Positions 1-11,235 are shown, counted from the first letter of the stretch. The stretch is 64,000 nucleotides of DNA from Rhineura floridana (GCF_030035675.1 NC_084482.1:187833873-187897872), one strand, 5' to 3'. The notes: generated from the letters alone by a model not told the origin. Numbers and translations are program-made.

Positions 1-480
1 TCAGCTTTTGTTTTTTACTCATTTATTGTGGAGGGCAAGATGGTAAAAAAGAAATGACCCATTGAAAAAAGGAGTGGGGTGTGACATCTTCAGACAAATG
101 TTCAGGGGGAAATGAGTGGGTTGGTTTACCTTAATAATAACATTACAAGGTTGCCAAATGGAGTGAGTTCTTTTTTAAAAAACAAACACTACTGAATACT
201 TCTTCTATTGAAGAAGAGTTAAATTTTAGAGCGGTGCATTATTAAATTCTGATGGGTAAGCTCCCATTGCCTTGTTTCAGAATTGGCCTTGGTAGACTAT
301 GCTATTTTTAAACAATTAAAACACTGCTAAACGTTTTTTCTGCTCTCGGTTTGGAAATGTGAATCCCTTTGTGTACCTGGTTATAGCTCCACAAAGGCTG
401 CAAAATAAGGCAAGGGCCCTTCAACAGCCAGCCAACTTCTTTGGGTAGGTGGGGCTTAGTACATTACAGGCTCAGTCAAC
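1..480. other. No feature recognised
   Basis: A/T-rich sequence with no open reading frame, repeat or RNA gene that I can identify. Confidence 0.4.
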
Positions 481-483
481 CAA

Positions 484-1060
484 ATTATTTATTTATATTT
501 ATGGATCATTTTCTATGAAACATCTCGATGCAATTTAACAATAAAAACATCAACAATAAAAACATATATAGAAACACTTTCATATATAAAAACAATTAAA
601 ACAATTTTGTATATATAAAAACAATGTCAAATCCTATGTTTTATCCTACAGACTAGGATAAAAATCTCCATTTAAAAGGCTTGTTGAAAAAGTAAAGCCT
701 TCGGTTGGTACCAGAAAGACAACAGAGATGATGCCTCTCTGACAGGTAAAAGGAAGGGGTTCCAAAGATTAGGTGCTGTCACACTAAAGGCTCGATTCCT
801 ACATTGGTACAGAAAGGTCCTCTCCTGCAAGACAGAATGATTGGTTAGGAATATAAGGGGTGAGATGATCTTTTAAGGATTCCTTGTCGCAAGCTGTATA
901 GGGCATTGTATACCAGTATCAGCACCTTGAATTTAGCCTAGTAGCTAATTGGCAGCCACTGCATTTCTTTCAGCAGCAGCATAGCATGATGGTGACAGTC
1001 CATCCCAGTCAGCTGTCAAGCCACTGATTTGCACTAGCTGCGGTTTCCAGGCTTCAGTTG
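484..1060 (-). mobile_element. L2-like LINE 3' end, minus strand, degraded
   Basis: The left edge is a run of tttattta-type tail sequence, which is the 3' end of a minus-strand L2-like LINE. To the right, the minus strand resembles the decayed C-terminal coding part seen better at 7147-7575 and 45483-45990 (the 'ccaccactgagaagg' and 'accagcaccttgaat' blocks). No reading frame survives. The family call rests on similarity between these copies. Confidence 0.5.
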
Positions 1061-1175
1061 GATCAGGGTGCTTGCAGAGACAACCACTTACAAAACTGTC
1101 TCAGAGGAACTCTGGGAACTCTCCAAGGTGCTCTGGATTCCTGCCTTGAATTCCTAACTCAGAATATTGACTTGG

Positions 1176-1266
1176 GACACGTCCGCACCATACATTTAAA
1201 GCATATCCAACACACATTTAAATCACATAACTTCCTCCAAAGAAACATGGGAACTGTAGTTTGCTA
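1176..1266. mobile_element. MITE family P, left arm
   Basis: Contains 'accatacatttaaagc' and 'gggaactgtagtttgc', the left arm of the palindromic P family. The matching right arm ('cccagcattctttggggg', 'aaatgtatgg') is at 2902-2967, so other elements have probably been inserted between them. Confidence 0.5.
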
Positions 1267-1813
1267 ATGTAACCCCTATGGGTTATATTGGTTTGGTCCA
1301 GTGGGTGGAGAAACCTTATGGAAGGATTGTATTAAGGAGTTGAGTACAAACCGTGGGGAAGCTGAAGAGAAAAGGAGCTGTTAATGCCAGGGAGTAAGGA
1401 CTAGGCCCTTGTCACCTTGAATTAGGTAATGGGGTTTTACAATTATGTGTGTAAAGGGGAGGGAAGAGTAAATTAATTCTTTTGTGGCTTTATGTATTTG
1501 AATTTAAATTATATTTTATTTAGGGCTTTGAAGTTTGCAATTGGAAAATTCCAAATTTTCTCTACTGGACTTTCTGCAAGCAACTTCTTCATTTATGTCT
1601 TGCTGAATGCATTGGACTTTGGGAATTATTATGTTAAGAAGATATATGATATATTCTGTTGGCATACATGGTGTTATGTTCCTTTCAGTTATTGTTTTTA
1701 TATATATATATATATAAAACAAACATTGTAATTGTGTTTGTAGTATTCGTTTCAATGAGCCCCATAGGACCCAAGAAAGAGGTACACTAACAGTGCTGGA
1801 AATTTGTAGCTCT

Positions 1814-2153
1814 GGGCTTATCCACAGAGGAGCATACCTTTGTACTAAAGACGCTGCTTTTACCATCGTGATAATTTGCAAGGTCCATACTTGGTAGCTT
1901 CAAATCTGCTGTTTTCCATTCACGCTAGTCGGCATTCCTCTGTGGAGGATCAGTGTTGCTGTTTCCTTGTGGCTCCTCCCTCTAATTTTACATGTTTACT
2001 CACTCCAGTTCAAGGCTGAAGCTGGGAGAGCGTGTGGGTGTGCAATTGACAAGAAAAAATGAAACTGACCAAAAAAACACCATTCTCCATTGTCCCAGCC
2101 TAGATGGCAGCTTTTGCGGGCAGCAGAGAGAGAGGGAGTGGGCGATGGGGCAT
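1814..2153 (-). mobile_element. DNA transposon family T, partial copy, minus strand
   Basis: Begins with the terminal repeat gggcttatccaca and runs in reverse through the right half of the family T element that is complete at 4505-5141. Shared blocks include 'taccatcgtgata', 'gcttcaaatctgctg' and the 'gcttttgcgggcagcag' segment. No coding capacity. Confidence 0.6.
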
Positions 2154-2333
2154 TAAAAGGGGCATATGCATGTGCGCGCACACCCACCCACCCAGTGGGG
2201 GGCCAGGGCAAGCTGATGCCCAAAGGCCCCTGCATGCCTGGAGCTGGCCCTGGGTGACACCATGAGTTATCTCACCGGGTGACACCAACCCTAGTGACGC
2301 CACTGCTGGGAACCGTGGTTTTCCACTCACAGA

Positions 2334-2552
2334 GGGCTCATCCACATGGCGATTTAGTGTGTGTGTGGTGCTATTTTCATTCCCTTGTAATTCGCATGGT
2401 TCACATGGTGCTGCAGGCAAGGAGAAGCTCTAATGCAGTTTTCCCCTTTAAATCCTTATTAACACAATCCAATTATAATGTGAAAAGGAAAAACTTTCTC
2501 AGCTGTGCAGAGCTCCTCCTTGTAGGTGCTTTGCTTTTCTGTTCTTTTAGTG
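2334..2552 (+). mobile_element. DNA transposon family T, left arm, plus strand
   Basis: Starts with gggctcatccacatgg and matches 4505-4733 closely through the 'gatttagtgtgtgtgtggtg' block to 'ttttagtg'. It lies in the opposite orientation to the T piece at 1814, so it comes from a second copy or a rearranged one. Confidence 0.6.
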
Positions 2553-2559
2553 CTACACA

Positions 2560-2793
2560 CGCACATCTCTGCCATCAATTAAGATGGCGGCAGTGGCTTC
2601 AGTACCTTAGGGAAACTGCGGCCGCCATCTTAATTAAGGGCAATGGTAAAGACTACTGTAGACAGGTAGGGGGGCCGTGCAGGGGGGGTTCGCGGATCAC
2701 GGAAGGGGAGCAGAGGGCCCCTCAGGGGCTCCTGTAGCTCCGGGGCCCTCAGGCCAGTGCCCAACCTGGCTGTCCTTTAAAACCAGCCTTGGT
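2560..2793 (+). mobile_element. hAT-like family S, right part
   Basis: Contains the 'aagatggcggcagtggc' palindromic segment and the right end 'ccctcaggccagtgcccaac', both also present in the full S element at 52292-52866. Ends near 'taaaaccagcctt'. The left terminus is not visible. Confidence 0.5.
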
Positions 2794-2901
2794 GGTGGGC
2801 ACCGCCAGCAAAAGGAGAGCTAGGGGAGGCTCTGGGTGTCACCCCCCTCTCGATGTCACCTGGGTGCGGTCCGCACCCCCCGCACCTGCGTAGTGATGCC
2901 C
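2794..2901. mobile_element. Terminal part of another MITE (gtgtcaccc family)
   Basis: The 'gggtgtcacccc' and 'tagtgatgcccctgg' motifs pair with 'gggtgacacc' and 'tagtgacgccactg' at 2254-2305. This suggests the two ends of one short element split by the T and S pieces. The order of insertion is inferred. Confidence 0.35.
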
Positions 2902-2967
2902 CTGGTTCCCAGCATTCTTTGGGGGAAGTCATGTGCATTGGATGTGCTTCAAATGTATGGCCTTTTA
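2902..2967. mobile_element. MITE family P, right arm
   Basis: Carries 'cccagcattctttggggg' and 'cttcaaatgtatgg', the right arm expected for the P copy whose left arm is at 1176-1266. Confidence 0.5.
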
Positions 2968-3139
2968 GTCATAGACCACCAGGGAGTTTCCGCTGAACAA
3001 TTCTCTGCAAAGCCAGCCTGCCTGCTGCCAAAGGGACTGCAGCTTCATGGACACTAGAGATTCTAGGAAGTGTCATTTTCTCAGGCACTTGAGTTCTTAG
3101 TGTGGAGATTAGGTGCCCTGTAAACTCTATATTCCAGGG

Positions 3140-3886
3140 CTCCCTGTATCTGGAACAACATTGAGCATTCTAGTGAGAACATCTCAGGGGCAAGAAGCTG
3201 CCCATTAGCTACTGGGCCAAGTTCAAGGTTTTGGCTTGGGTGTACAAAGTCCTATATAGCTTGGGACCAGGACACCTGAAAGATCATCTTCCCCCTTATA
3301 TACCCATTTGATCACTGTGCTCTGCAGATGAGGACCGCCTGCAGATACCATCTTATCAGGAGGTCCATTCCACAAAACAAAGGAAGCAGACCTTTATTGT
3401 AGTGGCACCTACCCTGTGGAATTCCCTCCCCTTAAATATTAGACAGGCACCATCTCTGGTATCTTTTCGAGGCCTACTAAAGATCTTCCTCTTTCAACAA
3501 GCCTTTTAAGTAGAAACCTTATCTCAGTCTGCATCTATGTTGGAATTGCTTTTTAAGATTTTTTAAAGATTTTTTAAAAGATGTTTTTAAAGATGTTTTG
3601 TTTTAATATATTTTAAAGTCTGTTATGACCTGAGAGACCAGAGTTCGCATCCCCACACAGCCATGAAGCTCGCTACGTGATCTTGACCCAGTCACTGCCT
3701 CTCAGCCTCACAGGAAGGCAATGGTAAACCCCCTCTGAATACCGCTTACCATGAAAACCCTATTCGTAGGGTTGCCATCAGTCGGGATCGACTTGAAGGC
3801 AGTCCATTCCCATTCCTTGCCACCCTGGGCTCCTTCTAGGAGGAAGAGTGGGATATAAATTTGATAAATAAATAATAAATAAATCC
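3140..3886 (+). mobile_element. L2-like LINE 3' end with a SINE insertion
   Basis: The plus strand reads as the decayed C-terminus of an L2-like ORF2, with the pattern 'WNSLPLNIRQAPSL' followed by 'LLKIFLFQQAF'. A T-rich 3' region follows, then the tail 'gctccttctaggaggaag' plus 'gggatataaa' and ataaat repeats. A SINE interrupts it at about 3626-3820. A near-twin copy is at 43985-44495. Confidence 0.6.
3626..3820 (+). mobile_element. tRNA-derived SINE with BovB-like tail
   Basis: Has the tRNA-like box B region 'gagttcgcatcccc', the body 'ccatgaagctc...ctcagcctc', and the tail 'cgggatcgacttgaaggcag', which resembles the 3' end of BovB LINEs in this window. It sits inside an L2-like fragment. 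Likely mobilised by RTE-BovB machinery (family knowledge). Confidence 0.65.
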
Positions 3887-4057
3887 AGGGCACCTAACAT
3901 GTAGACTATGGCCCAAGGAAACCTACAGTCCATGTGGTTCCTGGCACCACTGTAGTATTCAAATTGCTGGGAAGGGAGGGAGCCATAGGGGCTGATATTA
4001 CAGTCTGAGCCAAAGAATAACTTTCAGAAGAAATGGCATTAGGTTTGTAATGAGATA

Positions 4058-4270
4058 AGCAATCAGAAGAAGGCTAGGACTGGGGAGGGCAGCTGTGAGA
4101 GAACTAGAAAAGGTCCTCAAAAGCAAAGATGTATCACTGAACACTAAAGTCAGGATCATTCAGACCATGGTATTCCCAATCTCTATGTATGGATGTGATA
4201 GTTAGACAGTGAAAAAAGCGGATAAGAGAAAAATCCACTCATTTGAAATGTTGTGTTGGAGGTGACATGC
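4058..4270 (+). mobile_element. RTE-BovB LINE fragment (ORF2 C-terminal region)
   Basis: Encodes, with damage, the BovB pattern 'GRAAVRELEKVL' then 'FPISMYGC'. It is nearly the same stretch as 6540-6780, but isolated and truncated on both sides. Confidence 0.65.
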
Positions 4271-4504
4271 AGCATGCAATACCCTTCCAGGCTTCAAGCT
4301 GAGTTGCACTGTCACATTTCCAACAATTATGACCCTCAAGAAGCAAACAAGCTTGAGGGGGGAAAGGAAAGGTGCACTTGTACATGTTAAACAAAGTTGA
4401 TGGCAAAGGAGGGGTGTTTTAATGGAAAGCCCAATGCTGAGTCATCCAGCAGGCAATTGCAGTTGGTCATTGGTGTCAAAAGCATGGATGATATTGGAGT
4501 GGAA

Positions 4505-5141
4505 GGGCTCATCCACATGGCAATTTAGTGTGTGTGTGGTGCTTCTTGCATCCCCTTGTAATTTGCATGGTTCATATGACATTGCAGGCAAGCAGAAACT
4601 ATCACACAGTTTTCTCCTTTAAATCTGTATTAACCCAATCCACTGATAATGCAAAAAGGAAAGGAAAAACCATCTCAGCTGCACTGATCTCCTCCTTGTA
4701 AGTGCTTTGCTTCTACGTTTTTTTAGTGGGCAGGCTCTGTTATGCCCCATCACCCACTCCCTCTCTCTCTGCTGCCCGCAAAAGCTGCCATCTAGGCTGG
4801 GACTGCTTTGCCTTTCACTCACTCCCACTCACCCCATCCACCTTTCACTCAGGCTTGGACAATGGAAAAGGGGAGGGGGGTCTAGTCAGTTTCATTTTTT
4901 CTTGTCAATTGCACACCGAGGCCCTCTCCTGGCTTCAGCCATGAACTGGAGGGAGTAAACATGTAAAATTAGAGAGTGGGGTCACAAGGAACCAGCTACA
5001 CTAATCCTTCCCAGAGGAATGCCTACTAGTGTGAATGGAAAACAGCAGATTTGAAGCTACCAAATATAGACCTTGCAAATCTATCACGATGGTAAAAGCA
5101 GTGTCTTTAGTAGGAAGGTATGTTCCTGTGTGGATAAGCCC
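4505..5141 (+). mobile_element. DNA transposon family T, complete non-autonomous copy
   Basis: A 637-bp element bounded by imperfect inverted ends: gggctcatccacatgg on the left and the reverse complement of gggcttatccaca on the right. No transposase frame is present. Partial copies are at 1814-2153 and 2334-2552. No convincing target duplication is visible, so the superfamily is not assigned. Confidence 0.6.
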
Positions 5142-5565
5142 AAAGTGTAAACAGCAAAGGGGAGGAATTCCAAATGAGAAACCAGAAGGGGGCGCCAACA
5201 GACTGAGGAATACCAGGGAATACCGACAGGGACTCTGAAAGAAGGACTAGCTAGATAAGAAGAGAATCAAGGAAACTAATGTTGTGTCAGTGAAGAGAGA
5301 ATGTAGGTGTATGGTGTAGTCATTCATATAAAAATGTCAGGTATATTGAGAAGCAGAGTGTCAGAGCAAATTCCTTAAGAATGAGCTCTAAGAAGGCATT
5401 TTAGTTATATATCACCTTTCCACCAGCAGACCAGTAATGCATTTTGAATATTGGATAATTTAATTGCTGTTGCCTGAGGCAGCTGATTTGTGGGTGTTCA
5501 GAAGCAGGAGCAAAGTGTTAGTTATTTTATGTATTAATTGTCATCATTATATTTTTAACTGATAG

Positions 5566-7030
5566 GGTGAGCAAAGAGGCATAGAGAACCAGAAGAGTTA
5601 TGGATTGAAGTCAGAGACATTGTCAGGGAAGAATGCAAAAAGACAATACCTCTAATTTTAAAAAGAGACAAAGACCTCAATGGATGACTGAAGAAACTCT
5701 TAAATGATAGAAGGAACAAAAGGAGATAGAAACATGGTTAGAATCCTAAATGCAATAATACAGTGACTAGTATGTAGGAACAAAGAGAACTATTACAATA
5801 GTTTTTGTACAGAAATAGAAGAGGATAATTAAAAAGGTAGAACAAGAGTCCTATTCCAAAAGATTAGAGAAATTAAAGGGAAATTTAAACCAAGAGTAGG
5901 GATGCTGAATAATCAATAGGGGAACACACTGACTGACCGAGATGAAATAAAAGGAAGATGGAAGCAATACACTGAAGAATTATATAAAAGAGATGCAAGG
6001 ATGACAGATTCATTCACAGAGGAACCGTATGAAGAAGAACCAGAAATTTTAGAATGTGAAGTGGAAGCTGCTCTTAAAATACTTGGAAGAAACAAATCAC
6101 CAGGAATAGATTGCATACCAATAGAGTTGCTACACGTTACTGAGATGGAATCTGTCCAAATTTTGACAAATATGGAAAACTAAACAATGGCCCAAAGACT
6201 GAAGATTTATGTAACTTTAAAGTTGACAATAGAAAGCTAGTGTGGCATAGTGGTTAGAGTGTTCGACTACGACCTGGGAGACCAGGCTTCAAATCCCCAC
6301 ACAGCCATGAAGCTCACTGGGTGACCTTGGGCAAGTCATTGCCTCTCAACCTCAGAGGAAGGCAATGGTAAACCACCTCTGAATACCGCTTACCAAGAAA
6401 AGCCAATTCATAGCGTTGTCATAAGTCAGGATCGACTTGAAGGCAGTCCATTTCCATTTTTAAAAGTTGACAATGAAGACATTGAACTTGTCAAGGATTA
6501 TCAATAGCACAGTCATTAACCAAAATGGAGACAATAGTCAAGAAATCAGAAGAAGGCTAGGACTGGGGAGAGCAGCTATGAGAGAACTAGAAAAGGTCCT
6601 CAAATGCAAAGATGTATCACTGAACACCAAAGTCAGGATCGTTCAGACCATGCTATTCCCAATCTCTATGTATGGATGTGAAAGTTGGACAGTGAAGAAA
6701 GTGGGTAAGAGAAAAATAAACTCATTTGAAATGTGGAGTTGGAGGAGAGCTTTGCGGATACCATGGACTGCGAAAAGGACAAATAATTGGGTGTTAGAAC
6801 AAATCAAATGTAATTAATTAGAAGCTAAAATGATGAAAGTGAGGCTGTCATAATGTTGGGAAAACCAGAAGGGAGTAGAAGAAGAGGAAGACCAAACAAG
6901 AGATCGATTGATTCCATAAAGGAAGCCACAGACTTGAACTTACAAGATCTGAACAAATGCTATTGGAGGTTGCTGATTCATAGGGTCACCATAAGTAGTA
7001 ATTGACTTGAAGGCACATAACACACACACA
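5566..7030 (+). mobile_element. RTE-BovB LINE, 5'-truncated and internally deleted
   Basis: The middle of ORF2 is visible as 'EEPEILECEVEAALK' and 'NKSPGIDCIPIELL' near 6040-6130. The sequence then jumps, missing the RT catalytic core, to 'MYGCESWTVKK' near 6665-6710 and the 3' end 'attgacttgaaggcacataa' with a (CA)n tail. The order and motifs match BovB. A SINE is inserted at 6231-6462 after the internal deletion point. Confidence 0.75.
6231..6462 (+). mobile_element. tRNA-derived SINE with BovB-like tail, with target duplication
   Basis: Head 'gtggcatagtggttagagtg', box B-like 'gcttcaaatccccac', tail 'aggatcgacttgaaggcag' plus a T-rich end. It is flanked by a 12-bp direct repeat, aaagttgacaat, at 6219-6230 and 6463-6474. 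This marks target-primed insertion into the BovB copy. Confidence 0.8.
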
Positions 7031-7122
7031 CTGTCTCAAGTGCCAAAATAGCTTGACTGGCCTTGGATGCTACTCTGCACCTTGATTTTAGGATACAGGA
7101 GAATTACCTGCCCTCAGAGTTC

Positions 7123-7668
7123 GGATGGGCAAATCTGCCGGTTTCAGTTTTTATTTATTTATTTTATTTAATTAAGCTTATATACCGCCCAACTAGCAAC
7201 AGCTCTCTGGGCGGTGAACATTAAAAATACAATAAAAATAACACAATACAGTATATCACAATACAAAACTGTACAAAAAACTGTACAGTCTAAAATCAAA
7301 ATATAATATAATAATTTAGAATTAACAGGAATTAAAATGCCTCAGAGAAGAGAAAGGTTTTAACCTGGCGCCGAAAAGATGATAGTGTCGGCGCCAGGCG
7401 CACCTCCTCGGGGAGACCATTCCATAGTTCGGGGGCCACCACTGAGAAGGCCCTAGATCTTGTCACCACTCTCCGGGCTTCCCTATGAGTCGGAACCCGG
7501 AGGAGGGCCTTCGTAGTAGACCGTAGTGTACGGGCCGGTTCATATCGGGAGAGGCGTTCCGACATATATTGTTTCTTTTTAGTTCAGTTCTCCACATTTC
7601 CACAATAGTTTGCCATTTTTAAGTCCCCTTGAAAATTTATCAGCATTTTAATGCAAATTTCTCATATC
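7123..7668 (-). mobile_element. Family X element split by an L2-like LINE
   Basis: Family X sequence at 7123-7146 ('ggatgggcaaatctg', 'tttcagttttt') resumes at about 7576-7668 ('agttcagttctccacattt', 'agcattttaatgcaaattt'). Compare the copy at 19667-19860. An L2-like LINE end occupies the gap. Confidence 0.55.
7147..7575 (-). mobile_element. L2-like LINE 3' end, minus strand, relatively well kept
   Basis: The minus strand keeps a 77-codon open stretch (7332-7565) with the L2-type C-terminal motif 'AFSVVAPELWNGLPEEVR' and 'FRRQVKTFLF'. It is followed by a 3' UTR ending in ttatttatt repeats at the left. It is GC-rich compared with its surroundings and younger-looking than the other L2 pieces. 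Inserted into family X. Confidence 0.7.
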
Positions 7669-7712
7669 ATATTGTATCATATCATATCATATATGTGTGT
7701 CTGTGTCTGTCT
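7665..7712. repeat. Microsatellite (TATCA)n and (TGTC)n
   Basis: A run of tatca units is followed by tgtgtctgtgtctgtc. Confidence 0.8.
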
Positions 7713-7734
7713 AATTTCCGCTAAGATGCACATC

Positions 7735-7948
7735 AGAAGACCTCCCATTCTCCCTCACAGAGTGATATTTCCAAGAGTTCCCTGGGAAAAGGAATAGATT
7801 ATTAAACAGCTCTGGGAACGGTGGCTGCATGAGGGGAAGGGGGTCTCTTAACAACTCTCAGCACCCTTCACAAATGAGTTTCCAGTATTCTCTGGGAGAA
7901 GGCATGACTGTTTAAAGTGGTATGATACTACTTTATATATATAGAGCA
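7735..7948. mobile_element. MITE family P, right two-thirds
   Basis: Contains 'ctctgggaacggtgg', 'caactctcagcaccctt' and 'gactgtttaaagtgg', the central and right part of the P palindrome. The left arm is missing. Confidence 0.6.
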
Positions 7949-8123
7949 GATGGGGCCTAACTTAGGGGGTACAGGAGAGGAGGAATAGCTGGAGCAAGGC
8001 TACTCCTCCTGCCCTACCTCTCAACATCTGCCACCAGGGATGGTCACCTCACTCTGTCAAATGGCAACCCTGTGAGACAGCTTTTCAAAATTCACAGTGT
8101 TCAGGAAAATAATCAAACAGACA

Positions 8124-8531
8124 GGGCCCCTCCAGACTAGTGGGGTTTTTTTGGGGGGGGTATTCTGAAATATTTCATTGATGCAATAATAGTGCATTAG
8201 TAGTGGGTTTATACTGGACTGTCCACACATCATTCCACCTTAGTTGTGCTGCAATGTTTCCCCAGTGTTACGGTATTATTGCCATCTGGAGGGGCATTCC
8301 TGCCCTACAGTGCAACAAAAGTGAGACACACACACACCCCAGGAACATTTGTGGCATAAGAGGTATAGGATTTCAGCACAAGACACACACTGATTAGAAA
8401 TGAAGCAGTATGTCCGCTAGGAAACTTGCAGGTGCAAACTGCATTGAAAGTGGGATCATTTATAACAGCCCAATACCACCCTGAGCACAAATAACCATGA
8501 ATGCATATAAGAAGGACATCTAGAAGGGTCC
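8124..8531. mobile_element. DNA transposon family U, probably complete
   Basis: Ends gggcccctccagac and tctagaagggtcc form a short imperfect inverted pair. The internal block 'caataatagtgcattagt' recurs at 12307-12452. No coding potential. Confidence 0.45.
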
Positions 8532-8535
8532 ACAG

Positions 8536-8970
8536 TAGGGATGGGGAGAAATTCAGCTCAGTTCACATTTAAAGCCGAATTGATCAAAGTTGCACTTTCC
8601 AAAACAGTACAAGAGCTGAAACACAGCCGTCCTTCAAAATTTGCACTTGTCTGAATTATGTGATGCAATTCTCCAACCAAGCGTGTTTCCAAAAATGTAT
8701 GTATTAGGGGAAAGTGTGCACAAAATAAATATATTGCTGAAAATTACATACAAAAATGCAGTATAGTAGGATAAATTGCTTGCAAAAATGTGTATATTAC
8801 TCAAAGCTGCATACAAAAATGAATTTTTAGGAGAAATTTGCACTAAAACAAGAATTTTCATGAGGATTAAAAAAGAAATCAAAATTGCTGCAGAAATGTG
8901 GAGAACTGAATTCAAGATAAGAAAAAACAAGAAACGGAGAGAACAGAAATGGGCAGATCCTTCCATCCCA
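8536..8970 (+). mobile_element. hAT-like family X, complete copy
   Basis: Starts tagggatgg and ends ccttccatccca, an inverted pair. The interior (about 8690-8860) is built of about five degenerate units of ~30 bp, each with an aaaaatg block followed by a tatta and a gaaa block. Other copies lie at 16078-16480, 19667-19860, 24838-25175 and 34640-34985. Non-coding. Confidence 0.65.
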
Positions 8971-8997
8971 CAGTGTGACATAATGTGTACAGTAGAT

Positions 8998-9190
8998 CTA
9001 AGGAGGCATGGATTCAAATGCCCATTTAGCCATAAATGTTCACTGGTTGACCTTAGGCTAGCTTCTCTCTCTCTCTCTCTCTCTCAACATAACTGACCTC
9101 GCAGGGGTATTGCGAAGATAAAACTGGGGCAGGAAGAATAAGCTCCTTGAAGGAAGGGCAGGACTGAACATGTAATACATAAATAAACAT
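8998..9190 (+). mobile_element. Sauria-type SINE, degraded
   Basis: The order of blocks matches the better copy at 11622-11862: 'ggattcaaatgccca', 'ttcactggttgacctt', 'gacctcgcaggggtatt', 'ctccttgaaggaag', then an aataaa-rich tail. Contains a (CT)n run at 9066-9084. Confidence 0.55.
9063..9086. repeat. Microsatellite (CT)n
   Basis: About eleven CT units inside the SINE. Confidence 0.85.
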
Positions 9191-9633
9191 AGCGTTTGGG
9201 ATGCATGCTTGGTATACATGTGCCTGTCTGCCAGCTTTCTCGTTTACAAATTACTTCAAATGTATATCTGGGTCCACTTCTTGCTTCCTTCCCTTAAAGC
9301 GTAAACATGGCACAGGAATCAGACCTCAGCGAGTCACTTTGCTGTTGGCAAGTCACTCACTCTCAGCCCACACAATTGCAGAGGTTTCTACACTGAAAAG
9401 TACATGCATAGAAATTATGACAATAGTTTGCGAAATACCCACAAAATTGTGGGTGTATGGAAATGTGGACATAATTATGGGTTATAGCTGAGTGGTGGAT
9501 TAAGTATAGATTAGAGCTGGTGAGAAAGAGTTACTTGACCAAAACCTCGTGATATTCACTCAGTAGTTCCCTGTGAAATCCAACCCCCTTTTATTTCAAC
9601 TTTGTTTGGGAGAATCTTTTCACTGCTTCATCA

Positions 9634-9716
9634 GCATGTTTACTTGGGAGAAAGTCCCATTGAACTCAGTGGGCCTTACATCTTATTAGGCGACCATTGG
9701 ATTGCACTGTTAATCT
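9634..9716. mobile_element. MITE family M2
   Basis: Contains 'tttacttgggagaaagtcc' and 'cattgaactcagtgggcc' and closes near 'ggattgcact'. This is the M2 palindrome pattern also seen at 61798-61895. Confidence 0.55.
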
Positions 9717-10184
9717 CTAATTCCCTCTCCACCCCCAGCCACAAAAAAAAACCAATGGTCTGCTTTGAAATAAGGAATCACTGGATTTTTGCAAGGCATT
9801 CTTTAAAAATCCAGTTTTTTAAAATTTTCCTGTTATTTCAGGTTTCAAAATAGGGTGGGACAGGCGCACTGTGACTTTATGCTTTTAACAAACTTACTTC
9901 AATCACTGCCCTTACTTTCAGAGCTATTTCCCTGCACCTCTTGGGGAAAAAAAAGCTGTTGGAAGAACAATCCACCCACCCTGTACAAGTCATTTTTTAC
10001 CCTGTAGGTATTCAACTGCCATAGACTATAATACGGCCCCTACTGAGTAACAAAGGTGATGGCCATTTTTTATGGTGGTTGACATTTTGAATTTCCCAAA
10101 ATGTTCCTCAGAGGTCAAAACAGGGCTTTCTGAGAACAAAATGGCTCTGATTCACTTCACCCCATTCCTGACCCTTTGCCCTCA
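9717..10184. other. No feature recognised
   Basis: No gene, RNA or repeat that I can identify. Open frames here are short and lack any known domain. Confidence 0.35.
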
Positions 10185-10500
10185 TGGTAGTCTTTGCCAT
10201 ATTCGGTACACATTAAGACCACACTCATCCATGGTTTGATAATGGATGAGGGTGCTGATTTTGTGTGCATTACCGAGAGCTGGGTGGGTGAGCTGGGAGG
10301 AGTTGATGTGACCCAGCTTTGCCCACCTGGATACTCGCTGCAACACCAGCACAGGCTGCAGGGATGGGGGGGAGGAGTTGCTGTGGTCTACAGAACTTCC
10401 ATCTCTGTCACCAGGAAACCACTGTGTCTTGGAGCTGGCTGTGTCGGGGCAAGGAGACAGTAAACTAGGGTTGCTGCTGGTGTACCGTCCTCCCTGCTGC
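10185..10500 (+). mobile_element. L2-like LINE endonuclease fragment
   Basis: The plus-strand frame reads 'GADFVCITESWVGELGG' followed by 'LCPPGYSL' and 'GGGVAVVYR'. This matches the start of the APE-type endonuclease of L2/CR1-group ORF2, where the Glu of 'ITESW' is a metal-binding residue. Only this domain remains; it is truncated on both sides and not part of a working gene. Confidence 0.65.
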
Positions 10501-10516
10501 CCGGCAGCTTCTCTTT

Positions 10517-10547
10517 TATCAATGTATGAGTATTGGTACCTCATTTT
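10517..10547 (-). mobile_element. Family V end fragment
   Basis: The reverse complement reads gaggtaccaatactc, like the 'gaggtgcc.gtactc' end of family V at 48002-48100. Confidence 0.3.
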
Positions 10548-11235
10548 GTTTTGTTTTAACCAAATCCAGCCTTCGTCCCTGCCACAGCTTTCTGACAGTA
10601 CTCTTCCTGCATGCATTAGCAAAGCTGCGAAGACAGACAAACAGACACGCTCACAGATAGTTAGGCCATTACTACACATCACCTGGGTGTGCCACTTTGA
10701 ATAAAGTGTTGTATTATTTGCAGGCAAGATAAACAAAGGAGAGGGGTGTGAGTAGAAAAAAGTATCGGATACAGCATCCCCATCTGTGGCATCTTAACAT
10801 CTGCTGGGCAAGAGAGGCCTCTGCATCAAAGTATTCACATCCCCGCTTTTCTCTTTCTCCTACACAAACCAGATCTCCATTTAGAGTTGGGCGGTCTACA
10901 CGCAGCCGTATGATGCAAGATTGCTGAAAGAACTGAACCCACAACTTACAAGAACTTGAATGTTTGCCTTTCTGTCTAATCATTTTTATGTGCTTCCCTT
11001 TCATGAATTTCTTATTAAGACTGATTCGCAAATTAATGTTGTAGGGAGTACAGCATAAAGGCCTGCAGGCGGTACTCGCTGAATGTTGAAATGGTAATGT
11101 GCCTCTTTCTCTTTTTAACTGAATGTGTGCGTGCAGTCGGACTGCACACGGGATTGAGAGGGAGGAGTGGAGGTGTACAGTGCTAAACTTTTAGTGAGTA
11201 TATGCTTCGTGTGCATAAAACAATATGGGAAGAGC
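10548..11235. other. No feature recognised
   Basis: Single-copy-looking sequence without a convincing frame or repeat. Confidence 0.35.

Noticed and set aside
6240-6310. tRNA-like sequence
   Set aside because: Head of a SINE with target duplication; no intact tRNA fold is expected. Same for the heads at 11622, 25556 and 26741.
7340-7560. CpG-rich segment as a possible gene promoter
   Set aside because: It is the coding part of a young L2-like fragment, minus strand.
8690-8860. Regular ~30-bp units resembling a CRISPR array
   Set aside because: Units are degenerate, have no unique spacers, recur in dispersed copies with terminal inverted repeats, and this is vertebrate DNA.
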